A stretch of DNA of 64,000 bases, taken from contig MGVW01000035.1 in the NCBI GenBank assembly GCA_001800675.1, positions 1 to 64,000 on the forward strand. The letters run 5' to 3'. How positions within the stretch are numbered: the stretch's first letter is position 1; each line of letters opens with the position of its first letter. Below, piece by piece: positions 41,701-50,447 of the stretch. The DNA comes from Euryarchaeota archaeon RBG_13_57_23 (GTDB taxonomy: Archaea > Thermoplasmatota > Thermoplasmata > UBA10834). The position numbers and the translations under genes were made by a program. A model generated the notes under the pieces. The model had not been told where the DNA came from and did no database searches. It saw only the letters and a program-made list of their open reading frames with translations.

Positions 41701-43991
41701 AGGCCCTGGAAGACAAGGCAAAGGACCTCGAGAAAACGGAAGAGGCTTTATCCGGGAGGAACAAGGAGCTCAATGCCGGACTCGCAGACATCTCCGAGAG
41801 GGAGAAGGACGTTGCGTCACAGAATCTGAAGTTTGAGGATGTCAAGCAGCAGCTTGCGTCTAGGGATTCAGACCTCCAGAGACGCGCGATCGAGCTGGAG
41901 GCGTTCAAGAACGACTTAACGCAGAGAGAACAGCAGTCCCTGGCCAGCATAGAGGCCGCCCAGAAAGTCCTCGACAACGAGCGCATGACGATAGCTTCTG
42001 AGAGAACCGTTGTAGGAGACGAGAAGGCGCACCTTGAAGCGCAGGCGGCCGGCTTCGTGACGCGCGAGAAGGAGCTGGAGCAGGCAATCACGATGCTCGA
42101 GCGGAAGACCCAGGAGATAGAGGAAGCTGACCAGGACCTCAAACGGAAGGAATCGGAGATCCTGGGACAGGCAAAGCTCCTCGGTGAGAAGGACGCCTCC
42201 ATCAAGCTTCTCGATCAGAAGAACCGCCAGGAGTTGGATGCTAGGAAGGCGGAGATTGACAGCAGAGCTGCCGAGACAGATAGGCTGCAGAATGATGTCA
42301 GGCAATCGGAGACCGCTCTGCGGCAGAAGGAGGCGTCTCTCGCAGCCAAGGAGAAGGCCTTTGCGGAAGTCGAAGAGAAAACTCGTTCGGAGTTGGAGGC
42401 GGCAATCACAGACGCCGACACGATGAAATCCCAGCTTGATGGAGTTGCGGAACACCTGAGGGGTCGGGAAGTGGAGATCGCGAATACGGAGAAGGTTCTC
42501 GTTGAGCGCGAGACCACTCTATCTGAGCTGGAGACTGAGACGAGAAAGCAGCTGGATTCGCGTCTTGCGGACATCGAGTCCCGAGAGAAGAATCTTCAGA
42601 GGGTCGCCAAGGAGCAGGCGGCCAAGGCAACGCAGATCGCGGGCATTGAGAAGGCACTCGGGGAGAGAGAGTACGCGTTGTCGGAGGTGGAGAAGGGCTC
42701 CAAGCAGGAGATACAGGCACTAACGTTAAAGCTAGACGATGAGAGAACAAGGCTGGAAGCCGCTCTAGAGGACTTGAAGGGCCAGAAGGCCGAGGTCTTG
42801 CAGAAGGAGAAGGCGTTGGCTGCCCTGCAGACTTCCCTCGAGACGGCAGAGGCGAAGTTCAATCAGGACAGAGATGCTCGGCTGGCTGAGCTTCAGGACG
42901 TCACCACAATGCTCGAGCAGGGTCAGGCGCAGCTCGAGCGCGACAAGGCTGCACTGGATGCCGCAACCGTTTCTTTTGAGAAGGAGAAGAGCGGCATTGC
43001 GCAACAGAAGGCGACCGTGGAGCACGAGCGCGCGAATTCAGAGGAGCTGCGAGCGTCGCTAGCGAACCTGCAGCGGGAACTGGGGGAAAGGGATTCGGCC
43101 ATGAAGGAGAAGGAGGCAGATGTTCACTCCAGGCTTCAGGATGCAGATACCAGACTCGCTGGAATCGCCCGCCGGGAGTCAGAGATTGCTGAGGTCCAGA
43201 GCAGGTTCGAGAGCCAGGGCATGGCACTTGCCATGAGGGAGCAGGAAGCGAACAAGGCGCTCGACGAATACAAGGACATTCTTGACGAGATCGCTAAGCA
43301 GAAGGACGGGTTGGACGCGCGCGAAGTCGAGATCAAGACGAGGACCAACAAACTGGAGGAGAGCGCGATCGAGGTCGAGCTGCTTCACGAGGACATTGAG
43401 AAAGAGCGGCAATTGCTTGCGCAGAAAGATGCTGGGCTGGAACAGCTTCGAGCGGAGCTTGAGAAGTGGCGTGTAGACCTGATGGAGAAGCGGGCTCAGC
43501 TGGAGGAAGACAGCAAGAAGCGGATATCTGAGATCGTCCGCGAGGCGGCCTCGAAGAAGGAGACGGCGACTTCTGCGACCCAAGAGCAGCTCTCGAGGAG
43601 AGAGATAGAGCTCAGATCGCGCGAGGAGAGGCTTCGGGCAAGGGAGATGGATCTGGAGACCAGTGAGCGGACCGTGGCAGTCGAATTCGAGAAGCTTGAG
43701 CGTGAGCGTGCCGAGGTCAAGGACCTCTGGGACAAAGTAGAGGCTTCTAAGAAGGGAATGACCATCGTGCTCGATGAGAGATCGATCAAGGTGCTCGAGG
43801 ACAGGAAGACAGAGCTGGATAGCGCCTACCTGAAGCTCTCCGACAGGGAGGAAAACCTGCGCAAGGATGAGCAGCGGCTCGAAGACGAGCGCCTGAGATT
43901 GGATGCAATCAGAGAGGAGCTGGAAGACCTAGCTAGGGTCCTCAGGCCGAAGGAAGATGAAATCAAGAAGTCGGACGGCTCAGCTGCCTGA
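38703..43991 (+). CDS. Giant DUF835 coiled-coil protein
   Basis: 1762 aa, the longest gene here. Residues about 1-50 are Pro/Thr-rich. Residues about 51-194 match DUF835: VTYLVAGEKP, a GMRGLVVSR-type strand, WLT, and the LIDSLEYVITNNKF core. From about 215 to 1750 it is almost unbroken heptad coiled coil rich in E, K, R and L. No Walker motif, zinc site or membrane segment is seen, so it is not an SMC or Rad50 protein. If fully helical and rod-like, 1500 residues would span over 200 nm. A cytoskeletal or scaffold role is an inference. A 4-residue SGSAA-like tail ends it. Confidence 0.88.
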   Translation: MGLRDKARESVSKPVSPAAGETETDPPTKPPLQAPLDAVPAPQPGALEPSVTYLVAGEKPDLAYSLFMTASAQGMRGLVVSRTYPKNLRKALDLRDAPVYWLTNAVSDEAIGPKDLERLSLVIKRFLDEGGGQLVLIDSLEYVITNNKFVSVLRLVETIRDLIAIHKAVGIIALKSSTLEASKLASIQRELEVYSADKSVSAPSVPRPPAESPVIAELKQDELMLEAERLEQQKKTVAAAADKVAKDAQRLSLERQELEKERAEVRNTLVRVRQTRKELEDFRIKLTKEEAELTSRVRSKLTKEMQGLDSKKATLEMMEKEIESRYQQLDRIVSLKTEQRLYEVQGEKKRLEAERQKLSEMMSQLEADHTNLEERINEIQQKEITLQKSSEEAREREKRLQEREHAIALDKVEFEKLRAAVDTEKQELEQRRKGLEDEFARAQAEAARLNSDVTQREEAVTKITRELDMLKSKLVAQEQMLSDRDRSVGTRLQDIEKREKALATLETEAKQLFEKATMLDQAARTKEEHLTKDRENLQTDIDNLRTELSKRLSDVQKREEKLRADEDRLSKESDSRNKALKDLEDQMKEQSASMAKLREALDQREAAMKQAESDIAAVRKEAEEFAASVNDERTALDKEIQAARQKVIEERNSFEQDKLAFENERNDAERQISEAQKEIDDKLGKVEEERKEMDEKVLAIEEMRTILNQRANDVASSELRMAEERVTIDSMRREMTRKAEEIESLERDFTLKQQNLQGSAELVQKSKAQVDEKERVLREQLLVTENERTELESKRASLDTEEAEFQKSKAEVEELQEQITTQRIELEEWNKQLDEISDSLDSRKNEIAAKEAAVRSVVDENTRAREQLAAEKQRLEEDFNSKFSELEQRRNALEAESASLATVRNKMTVTEQEAGKREEKQVAMQNALAEREQKISDTETAVQTAKKAIAEQAEIIRADRQSAEQQKAEMAKGWETLQKERDTVQQEIDRSWEDLESAKKALEDKAKDLEKTEEALSGRNKELNAGLADISEREKDVASQNLKFEDVKQQLASRDSDLQRRAIELEAFKNDLTQREQQSLASIEAAQKVLDNERMTIASERTVVGDEKAHLEAQAAGFVTREKELEQAITMLERKTQEIEEADQDLKRKESEILGQAKLLGEKDASIKLLDQKNRQELDARKAEIDSRAAETDRLQNDVRQSETALRQKEASLAAKEKAFAEVEEKTRSELEAAITDADTMKSQLDGVAEHLRGREVEIANTEKVLVERETTLSELETETRKQLDSRLADIESREKNLQRVAKEQAAKATQIAGIEKALGEREYALSEVEKGSKQEIQALTLKLDDERTRLEAALEDLKGQKAEVLQKEKALAALQTSLETAEAKFNQDRDARLAELQDVTTMLEQGQAQLERDKAALDAATVSFEKEKSGIAQQKATVEHERANSEELRASLANLQRELGERDSAMKEKEADVHSRLQDADTRLAGIARRESEIAEVQSRFESQGMALAMREQEANKALDEYKDILDEIAKQKDGLDAREVEIKTRTNKLEESAIEVELLHEDIEKERQLLAQKDAGLEQLRAELEKWRVDLMEKRAQLEEDSKKRISEIVREAASKKETATSATQEQLSRREIELRSREERLRAREMDLETSERTVAVEFEKLERERAEVKDLWDKVEASKKGMTIVLDERSIKVLEDRKTELDSAYLKLSDREENLRKDEQRLEDERLRLDAIREELEDLARVLRPKEDEIKKSDGSAA

Positions 43992-44015
43992 ATGGGCCAA
44001 GGCCGTCACCCGTTA

Positions 44016-45215
44016 TCAGAAAACGTTGATTTTTCCGCTCACGATCTGCTCAGTAAGATCGGTTATGTTGGCCAGCTTCTCGTCGAAGATGGCGGTGATT
44101 TCCTTCTCGTACTTCTTCTGATTGACATTCGAAGCGTAGATGACCTTAGCGCTGGCAGCCTGAGGCATATCGATGGGATGTCCGATCTGGGAGAGAATCC
44201 GCGTGTGCACCTCTACAACGTCTCCACGCCCAGCCTTCACTATAGCGTCGGCCACCTGGATTGCCAGTATGTTGTAGAGCTTCCCGACATGCGTCACGGG
44301 GTTTTTCCCTGCTGAGGCTTCCATGCTCATGGGCCTCATCGGAGTAATGAGCCCGTTTGCCCTGTTCCCTCGGCCGACAGACCCGTCGTCCCCGTTCTCC
44401 ATGCTCAGACCCGATACCGTGAGGTAGTAGATCCCCTTCCTGTAGTCGTCCGCAGTGTTCACGTAGACCTTGACTTTCCTCTTGGTGAACTTCTGCGCAA
44501 AGTCCTCTATCTTCTCGGTGGCCTGTTCGATCGTGCTCTTGTAGTGGCTAGCATCAGGTACGTGGCAATCCACAAGCGCCACCGCGACAGTCAGGTCAAT
44601 CTCGTCGCCCATGCGGCAGGCCATCACTTTGACGTCCTCTCCAAGTTCTGGTAGCGTCTTGCAGAGCTTGCCGTTGATGTACTTCTCGGTCTCGAGCGTT
44701 ATCGTCTCGGTCTCACTCAGCGGGGCGAAACCGACTCCGAATGAAGTGTCGTTCGCCAACAGTTTCTTCGTCTCATAGAGCCCCCTGAGGTCGACGCTGC
44801 CCTGGCCGATCTTGCAGTCGAGTGTGACATCCCAGTCCACGTTGAGGTTCCGGCAGTTATTCTCGAGATAATCGCTCGCCGCCTTGATCGCGCAGGTTCT
44901 GTACGGAAGCCTTTCTCCGTTGACCTCGGTTACTGCTCGACCTACGAGGAGTATGTAGATTGGTTCAAGGATCGAGCCTCCCCCGAACTTCGGTGCGGAC
45001 TGGCCGCCCACCACCTCGACTTCGTCCGTGTTATGGTGAAGAATCCGATTGTAGCGTTTCTTGTACATCCCGCACAGCGCCCGAGAAACGCTCTCAGCTA
45101 GTCCGTCCGCGATGCTATCCGGATGGCCGATACCCTTTCTCTCGACGAATTCAACGTTCTGCTCTTCGATTGGAATCTGCGTGAGTTTCTCGACGAATAT
45201 CTTTCTCTTAGTCAT
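44016..45215 (-). CDS. mat: S-adenosylmethionine synthetase, archaeal type
   Basis: 399 aa. It makes S-adenosylmethionine from methionine and ATP. The archaeal MAT family (different from bacterial MetK) is recognised by ERKGIGHPDSIADGLAE near the N-terminus, the GGGSILEPIYILLVGRA segment and the GRGNRANGLI motif. The frame reaches 45242, but GGTTAAGT (45270-45263) as TATA places transcription start near 45240, so the ATG at 45215 is used. It lies downstream of lysine 2,3-aminomutase, an enzyme that itself needs S-adenosylmethionine. Confidence 0.94.
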   Translation of the reverse strand: MTKRKIFVEKLTQIPIEEQNVEFVERKGIGHPDSIADGLAESVSRALCGMYKKRYNRILHHNTDEVEVVGGQSAPKFGGGSILEPIYILLVGRAVTEVNGERLPYRTCAIKAASDYLENNCRNLNVDWDVTLDCKIGQGSVDLRGLYETKKLLANDTSFGVGFAPLSETETITLETEKYINGKLCKTLPELGEDVKVMACRMGDEIDLTVAVALVDCHVPDASHYKSTIEQATEKIEDFAQKFTKRKVKVYVNTADDYRKGIYYLTVSGLSMENGDDGSVGRGNRANGLITPMRPMSMEASAGKNPVTHVGKLYNILAIQVADAIVKAGRGDVVEVHTRILSQIGHPIDMPQAASAKVIYASNVNQKKYEKEITAIFDEKLANITDLTEQIVSGKINVF

Positions 45216-45308
45216 TGGCTCATCCCATAAGAATTGGGGCAAAGAAAGAATATCCGCACTTAACCTTTTCGGACCTTAAACAGTCCTGTCATCAGAGTGG
45301 CCAGACTG

Positions 45309-46580
45309 TCACTTCTTCTTGATTCTCTTGCGCCTGGCCTCTCTTAGGCTCCCCTCCGGTACAAGGCACATCTTCCTTCCGGAAAGGACGCCTGCGACAC
45401 CTTCCTTGCTCTCCACCCTGCTGTAGTCATCGCACATCTTGCAGTTCGGAGGGCAAACGCTCACCCTGTCCTTCGGTTGGGGATAGGAGAATGTTCCTCC
45501 CTCGTAATTCCTAAGCACGACTTTCTTGTCGGACATCGATATGAGATAGGTCGGCGCGACCGGTATCTTGCCGCCACCTCCAGGGGCGTCAACGATGAAT
45601 GTCGGGACCGAGAATCCGGACGTGTGTCCTCTGAGTGCCTCCTGGATCTCGATGCCTTTTGCAACATCTGTCCTGAAGTGCTCCAACCCCTTGGAAATGT
45701 CGCACTGATAGTAGTAGTATGGCCTGCACCTGATCTTAACGAGTTCCTGGTTGAGCTTCTTCATGATGGTCGGGCAGTCGTTTAGCCCTTTCAGTAGCAC
45801 AGTCTGATTCCCAACCGGTATTCCGTGGTCCGCTAGCATCTCCACAGCCCTCTTCGATTCCGGGGTGATTTCCTTCGGGTGGTTGAAGTGGGTGTTGAGC
45901 CAGAGCGGGTGGTATTTCGCCAGCATCTTGCAGAGCTCTGGAGTGATCCTCTGCGGGAGAGTGCACGGCGCCCTGCTGCCTATCCTGACTATCTCCACAT
46001 GGTCGATCGCTCGGACCCGCCTGATGATATCCTCAAGGAAGGCATCGGAGACCATGAGCGCGTCGCCTCCGGACAGTAGAACATCTCTGACCTCCTCGTG
46101 CTCCTTGATGTACTTAATCGATGCGTCGATCGCGGACCTATCCCTATGCCTGTCCGTCTGACCGGCGAACCTCCTCCTCGTGCAGTGCCTGCAGTAGTTG
46201 CCGCACATGTCGGTGATGAGGAACAAGACCCTGTCCGGGTACCTGTGTGTCAGGCCGGGAGCAGGCGAGTCGACGTCCTCGAACAGCGGGTCCTCCATAT
46301 CGGATTTGCTGAAATCCAATTCGCTAATGGTCGGAACCGCCTGCATTCTGATGGGGTCGTGCGGGTCGTCGGGATCCATCAACGCGGCGAAGTACGGGCT
46401 GATCGCCATCCTCAGCACTTTGAGCGATTCGTGGACTCCCTCCTCCTCCTCGCGTGTGAGATTGATCACCTGCTTGAGCTGGTCCACGGTGGTGATCCTG
46501 TTCCTGAGCTGCCAGTGCCAGTCGTCCCAGTCTTTCTTTGAGACGTCTTTCCATAGCGGTATCTGCTTGTATGATCGCAT
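45309..46580 (-). CDS. kamA: Lysine 2,3-aminomutase
   Basis: 423 aa from the chosen ATG. Radical-SAM, PLP-dependent conversion of L-lysine to L-beta-lysine. The 4Fe-4S motif CGNYCRHC has Cys 126, 130 and 133; the PLP site is in DAPGGGGKIPV; a C-terminal CPPNCKMC cluster fits the zinc-binding cysteines. Beta-lysine can be a compatible-solute precursor (N-epsilon-acetyl-beta-lysine) or the entry to lysine fermentation. GATAAATAG near 46637 as TATA excludes the ATG at 46616. Divergent from the thiolase operon across 314 bp. Confidence 0.93.
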   Translation of the reverse strand: MRSYKQIPLWKDVSKKDWDDWHWQLRNRITTVDQLKQVINLTREEEEGVHESLKVLRMAISPYFAALMDPDDPHDPIRMQAVPTISELDFSKSDMEDPLFEDVDSPAPGLTHRYPDRVLFLITDMCGNYCRHCTRRRFAGQTDRHRDRSAIDASIKYIKEHEEVRDVLLSGGDALMVSDAFLEDIIRRVRAIDHVEIVRIGSRAPCTLPQRITPELCKMLAKYHPLWLNTHFNHPKEITPESKRAVEMLADHGIPVGNQTVLLKGLNDCPTIMKKLNQELVKIRCRPYYYYQCDISKGLEHFRTDVAKGIEIQEALRGHTSGFSVPTFIVDAPGGGGKIPVAPTYLISMSDKKVVLRNYEGGTFSYPQPKDRVSVCPPNCKMCDDYSRVESKEGVAGVLSGRKMCLVPEGSLREARRKRIKKK

Positions 46581-46894
46581 CAGGGCTGCCCCCAAGTAGG
46601 TGTGTGATTTCCGCATTGTTCCACAGTCTATTTATCACCTGTCCACATCGTTCGTCGCAGCGTTACGAACTCGGATTCTGCGATTCGAAATCGGAAACAA
46701 TTCGAAGCCCAGTCGCCTTTTCGTAGCCGATTGTCTAATTCAGACGGAGCGCGCGTGTAAATCGCATATCGTTAAATACGCTGACCCTGATTCGAGAAAA
46801 CACCATTCCAGACGGCTCGGAAACGACGTCGAAAACGCATGTTCCTCTAACATGGGTTCACCATCCTTGGCGGGGGTAAGCGGAAGGGATTGAC
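46581..46894. promoter_or_regulatory. Divergent promoter region, kamA and thiolase operon
   Basis: 314 bp without a supported gene. It holds a minus-strand TATA for kamA (GATAAATAG, 46637-46629) and a plus-strand TATA for the thiolase operon (GTTAAATA, 46771-46778), giving a leader of about 90 nt. CGATT-CGA-AATCG (46681-46693) is a short inverted repeat that could be an operator. A ribosome site GGAAGGG precedes the thiolase ATG. Confidence 0.55.
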
Positions 46895-48061
46895 ATGAAG
46901 AAAGTAGCAATCGTCGGAGCAGGGCAGAGCAGATACGGAGACTTCCCCGACAAGGGCATCAAAGAATTGTTCTTCGAAGCGTACAAGGACATGAAAGCTA
47001 GCGTCGACAAGGGGCTGGACCCCAAGGCCATCGAGTCCGCCTACATAGGCAACCTGGGCTCGGGCGGCTTCCAGCTAGGCAACATGTCCGCCCTTGTGAC
47101 GGAGTACTGCGGGCTCACTCACATCAACACCATGAGGATTGAGAATGCATGCGCTTCCGGAGGCTACGCCCTGGTAGCTGCCGTCATGGACGTGATGTCT
47201 GGGACCCACAAGGCCGTGCTCGCAGGCGGCGTCGAGAAGATGACCGATGTTTCTGGTGTCAAGCAGAAGTACTGGCTCGGAGTCTCCGGAGATACCGAGT
47301 ACGAGAGGCTCGCAGGGACGACCTTCTCCGGCCTTTACGCACTGATCGCGCAGAGGCACATGCACGATTTCGGCACGAAGAGAGAACATCTCTCAATGGT
47401 GGCCGTCAAGAACCACAAGAACGGCGCGCAGAACCCCAAGGCCCAGTTCCAAAGGGAGATCACCCTCGAACAGGCCATCAAGGGACCGATTGTGGCGAGC
47501 CCTCTGAACCTGTTCGATTGCTGCTCGACCACAGACGGGGCGTCCGCGGTGCTCGTCTGTGACGCGGAGATCGCAAAGCAGTACACGGACACACCAGTCT
47601 ACGTCGCGGGGTTCGGAACCGCTAGCGACTTCTTGGCAATCCACGACCGCCCGGACACGACGACCCTCGAAGGAACGAGGAGAGCGGGCGAGATGGCCTA
47701 CAAGATGTCCGGGCTGACTCCTAAGGACATACAACTGGCCGAAGTCCACGACTGCTTCACGATCGCGGAGCTACTTGCGTACGAAGACCTGGGATTCTGC
47801 GAGAAGGGTAAGGCAGGTCCGTTCATCGAGCAGGGCCATACGCAGATCGGAGGGGACAAGCCGGTCAACGCCAGCGGAGGTCTGAAGTCCAAGGGCCACC
47901 CGATCGGGTCCACAGGCACGGGCATGGCGTACGAGATGTTCAACCAGCTCAGAGGGAGCGTCCAGAAGCCAACCAGACAGATCAAGGGCGCGGAGATCGG
48001 GCTGATTCACAATGTTGGTGGGTCGGGCGGGACCGTCGCGGTCACCATTATGAGGAGGTAA
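46895..48061 (+). CDS. SCP2-type thiolase (acetyl-CoA acetyltransferase family)
   Basis: 388 aa. Catalytic residues are intact: nucleophile C86 (NACASGG), H285 (EVHDCFT) and H335 (SKGHPIG); the final HNVGGSGG loop has His372 in place of Cys, as in other archaeal thiolases. It forms or cleaves 3-oxoacyl-CoA. In Archaea such a thiolase channels acetoacetyl-CoA to HMG-CoA synthase through a DUF35 protein; here the following two genes are in the same order, but the synthase homologue is degenerate. Its stop shares a base with the next ATG. Confidence 0.92.
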   Translation: MKKVAIVGAGQSRYGDFPDKGIKELFFEAYKDMKASVDKGLDPKAIESAYIGNLGSGGFQLGNMSALVTEYCGLTHINTMRIENACASGGYALVAAVMDVMSGTHKAVLAGGVEKMTDVSGVKQKYWLGVSGDTEYERLAGTTFSGLYALIAQRHMHDFGTKREHLSMVAVKNHKNGAQNPKAQFQREITLEQAIKGPIVASPLNLFDCCSTTDGASAVLVCDAEIAKQYTDTPVYVAGFGTASDFLAIHDRPDTTTLEGTRRAGEMAYKMSGLTPKDIQLAEVHDCFTIAELLAYEDLGFCEKGKAGPFIEQGHTQIGGDKPVNASGGLKSKGHPIGSTGTGMAYEMFNQLRGSVQKPTRQIKGAEIGLIHNVGGSGGTVAVTIMRR

Positions 48062-49083
48062 TGGCAATGGCAATCGGTATCTCTGGATATAGCGCGTACA
48101 TACCAAGGCTGAGGATCAAGAAGGAAGATTATGCGAAGGCCTGGGGGTCGTTCTCGGCGGCGGGCGTGGCGGAGAAATCCGTCATGGGCTTCGATGAGGA
48201 TGTACTGACCGCAGCTGCCAAGGTGTCCAAGAGGGCGTTGGAATCCGTGCCGATGGCTCCCGACAAGGTGACCAGGTTCGCATTTGCGTCGACGTCTCCA
48301 CCATACTTCGAGAAGCTGCTCTCGGGGACTGTGCTTTACTCCGTGGGAATGCCGAATTCAGCCTTTTCGAGTGACCACACGACCTCGACCCGCGCGGGCA
48401 CCGAGGCAATGATCGCGGGGTTTGAGCACATCTCGGCCAACCAGACAGGAATGGCTGTCGTAGTGGCTGCGGATGCACCCAGCGCGAGCATGTGGGATTC
48501 CGTGGAGCACGCGCTTGGGGCTGGAGCAGCGGCATTCGTCTTGTCCGCAGATAATCTCGTCGCGGAACTCGAAGGACATGCCTCATACGCGAGCGAGTAC
48601 TTCGGGGAGCGTTTCAGGCCGAGGGGAAATCCCTACCTACACGACCTGAATGTGAAGAAGTATGCCGAGGGTTCACTCATAACGAATACCACGCGTGCGG
48701 CCAACGCGCTTCTTAAGAGCCTGAACAGGAAGCCGGAGGAGTACCAGCACGTCGTAATCCAACAGCCGGACGCGAGGGTCCCAACGACTGTCGCATCGAG
48801 GTTGGGTTTCACGGACGCACAGCTCGCATCATCTCTTGTGTCCAAGTCGTTGGGAGACCTTGGGGCGGCGTCGGTCCCCGTGGCGCTTGCGGCAGCTCTG
48901 GATGTGGCGAAGGTGGGAGACCAGATAATGGTCATTTCCTACGGATCAGGGGCAGGTAGCGACGCGTTGAGCTTCAAGGTCGTCAGCGACCGAAAGGCTC
49001 CTGTCAAGGTCCAGGCGGAGATGGACCGCAAGGAGTACATTGACTATGTCAAGTACCTCAAGATCAAAGGAGCCATTGTGTGA
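48061..49083 (+). CDS. HMG-CoA synthase homologue lacking catalytic residues
   Basis: 340 aa with the archaeal HMG-CoA synthase fold along its whole length (thiolase-like N- and C-halves). The three catalytic residues appear lost: the nucleophile Cys of the family FACKAGT motif reads Thr110 (TSTRAGT), the Glu of GSES reads Thr78 (ASTS), and the His of FHQPNG reads Gln234 (IQQPDA). The protein is otherwise well conserved and not frameshifted, so it is a likely non-catalytic scaffold or a re-purposed enzyme. It is flanked by thiolase and DUF35 genes as in the real HMG-CoA synthase complex. Confidence 0.88.
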   Translation: MAMAIGISGYSAYIPRLRIKKEDYAKAWGSFSAAGVAEKSVMGFDEDVLTAAAKVSKRALESVPMAPDKVTRFAFASTSPPYFEKLLSGTVLYSVGMPNSAFSSDHTTSTRAGTEAMIAGFEHISANQTGMAVVVAADAPSASMWDSVEHALGAGAAAFVLSADNLVAELEGHASYASEYFGERFRPRGNPYLHDLNVKKYAEGSLITNTTRAANALLKSLNRKPEEYQHVVIQQPDARVPTTVASRLGFTDAQLASSLVSKSLGDLGAASVPVALAAALDVAKVGDQIMVISYGSGAGSDALSFKVVSDRKAPVKVQAEMDRKEYIDYVKYLKIKGAIV

Positions 49084-49092
49084 GGTGATGTT

Positions 49093-49506
49093 GTGGCACA
49101 TGTTTCAGTTCCGATGTACTGGAGGACCATACCTCAGAGATACAAGATGATTGGACAGAAGTGCAAGAAGTGCGGCGCGATCAACTTCCCGCCTAAGGGC
49201 GTGTGCAAGTACTGCCAGACCTCTTCCGAGTTCGAGGAGATCCAGCTCAGTGGCAGAGGGAAGGTCCACACGTTCGTCCTGATCAGCGCCGGTGGAGCCC
49301 CTCCGGAGTTCGCCGAACAGGAGAAGGCAGGGGGCCAGTACCCGGTCGCAATTGTGCAGCTGGAAGAAGGGCCCAAGGTGATCGGCCAGATAGCGGATGT
49401 CGATCCCAAGGAAGTGAAGATCGACATGCCGGTCAAAGCAGAGCTCAGGAAGATCTACACTGAGGAAGAGGTCATCAGATACGGATTCAAGTTCGTTCCA
49501 GGATGA
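49093..49506 (+). CDS. DUF35 OB-fold protein with zinc ribbon
   Basis: 137 aa, GTG start. The rubredoxin-like zinc ribbon CKKCG ... CKYC is at residues 24-42, followed by an OB-fold. In the archaeal thiolase/HMG-CoA synthase complex the DUF35 protein holds both enzymes and shuttles the CoA intermediate. Here it follows the degenerate synthase homologue, so it probably bridges the same trio. It is 9 bp after the synthase-like stop. Confidence 0.92.
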   Translation: MAHVSVPMYWRTIPQRYKMIGQKCKKCGAINFPPKGVCKYCQTSSEFEEIQLSGRGKVHTFVLISAGGAPPEFAEQEKAGGQYPVAIVQLEEGPKVIGQIADVDPKEVKIDMPVKAELRKIYTEEEVIRYGFKFVPG

Positions 49507-49522
49507 AAGGGAGTGAGATAAG

Positions 49523-50440
49523 ATGAGCACAGGCAAACTGACCACGATGAGGGAGGCCGTCTCCAGATACGTGAAGGACGGAGACGAGATTTACTTGGCG
49601 GGATTCACGCACATGATCCCGTTCGCAGCAGGGCATGAGATCATCAGGCAGAAGCGGAAGGATCTGACGCTCTGCCGTGCAACTCCGGACATCATCTACG
49701 ACCAGATGATCGCCGCAGGATGCTGCAAGAAGCTCATGTTCAGCTACGCTGGTAACCCCGGTGTGGGGTCGCTCAGATGCTTCAGGAGAGCCCTGGAGAA
49801 GGGCATACCGAACAAGATAGAGATAGACGAGTACTCGCACTTCGGACTCTCGGGGAGGTTGTTCGCGGGGGCGACGAACATGCACTTCCTGCCCATGAGG
49901 ACCAACAGGGGCTCCGACCTTCCGCAACAGAACCCGAACATCAAGACGGTAAGGGACCCGTACACAGGGGACGAAGTGTCAGTGGTCCCACCGCTGAAGC
50001 CAGATGTGGCCGTGGTGCATGTCCAGCGCTGCGATTCCAACGGGAACTCGCACATATGGGGCATCATAGGCGAGCAGAAGGACGCGGCCTTCGCGGCAAA
50101 GAAGGTCATCATAAGCGCGGAGGAGATCGTGGACGAGAGCGTCATCAGATCGGATCCCAACCGCACTCTCATCCCTGATTTCATAGTACACTCAGTAGTG
50201 CACGAGCCATGGGCCTGCCATCCGTCATATGTCCAGGGATACTACGACAGGGACAACGAGTTCTACATGCAGTGGGACGAGATAACCAAGGAGCACGACA
50301 CCACGATGAAGTACATGGACGAGTGGGTTTTCGGGGTCGAGAACCGCCAACAGTACATGAAGAAGATTCAGCAGGACAAGATCAACAAGCTCACGCCGAA
50401 GGCTTGCATGAGCGCCCCCGTCAGCTACGGGAGCGTGTGA
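49523..50440 (+). CDS. CoA-transferase subunit A (glutaconate type)
   Basis: 305 aa. Family I CoA-transferase alpha subunit: the N-terminal DGDEIYLAGF and YAGNPGVGS segments and overall length match glutaconate CoA-transferase A. It transfers CoA between carboxylic acids with subunit B. GGGAGTGAG precedes the ATG. It shares the operon with thiolase and aminotransferase genes; the acyl substrate is unknown. Confidence 0.9.
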   Translation: MSTGKLTTMREAVSRYVKDGDEIYLAGFTHMIPFAAGHEIIRQKRKDLTLCRATPDIIYDQMIAAGCCKKLMFSYAGNPGVGSLRCFRRALEKGIPNKIEIDEYSHFGLSGRLFAGATNMHFLPMRTNRGSDLPQQNPNIKTVRDPYTGDEVSVVPPLKPDVAVVHVQRCDSNGNSHIWGIIGEQKDAAFAAKKVIISAEEIVDESVIRSDPNRTLIPDFIVHSVVHEPWACHPSYVQGYYDRDNEFYMQWDEITKEHDTTMKYMDEWVFGVENRQQYMKKIQQDKINKLTPKACMSAPVSYGSV

Positions 50441-50447
50441 GGAGGTC

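Noticed and set aside
41165..42205. 346-codon antisense ORF in the giant coiled-coil gene
   Set aside because: Ser/Cys/Phe-rich translation is the complement of Glu/Lys/Leu heptads; no start signal.
45281..45304. Possible C/D box RNA or hairpin between kamA and mat
   Set aside because: A CTGATGA-like box C has C instead of a purine in front and no convincing box D pairing; a loose 6-bp hairpin only.
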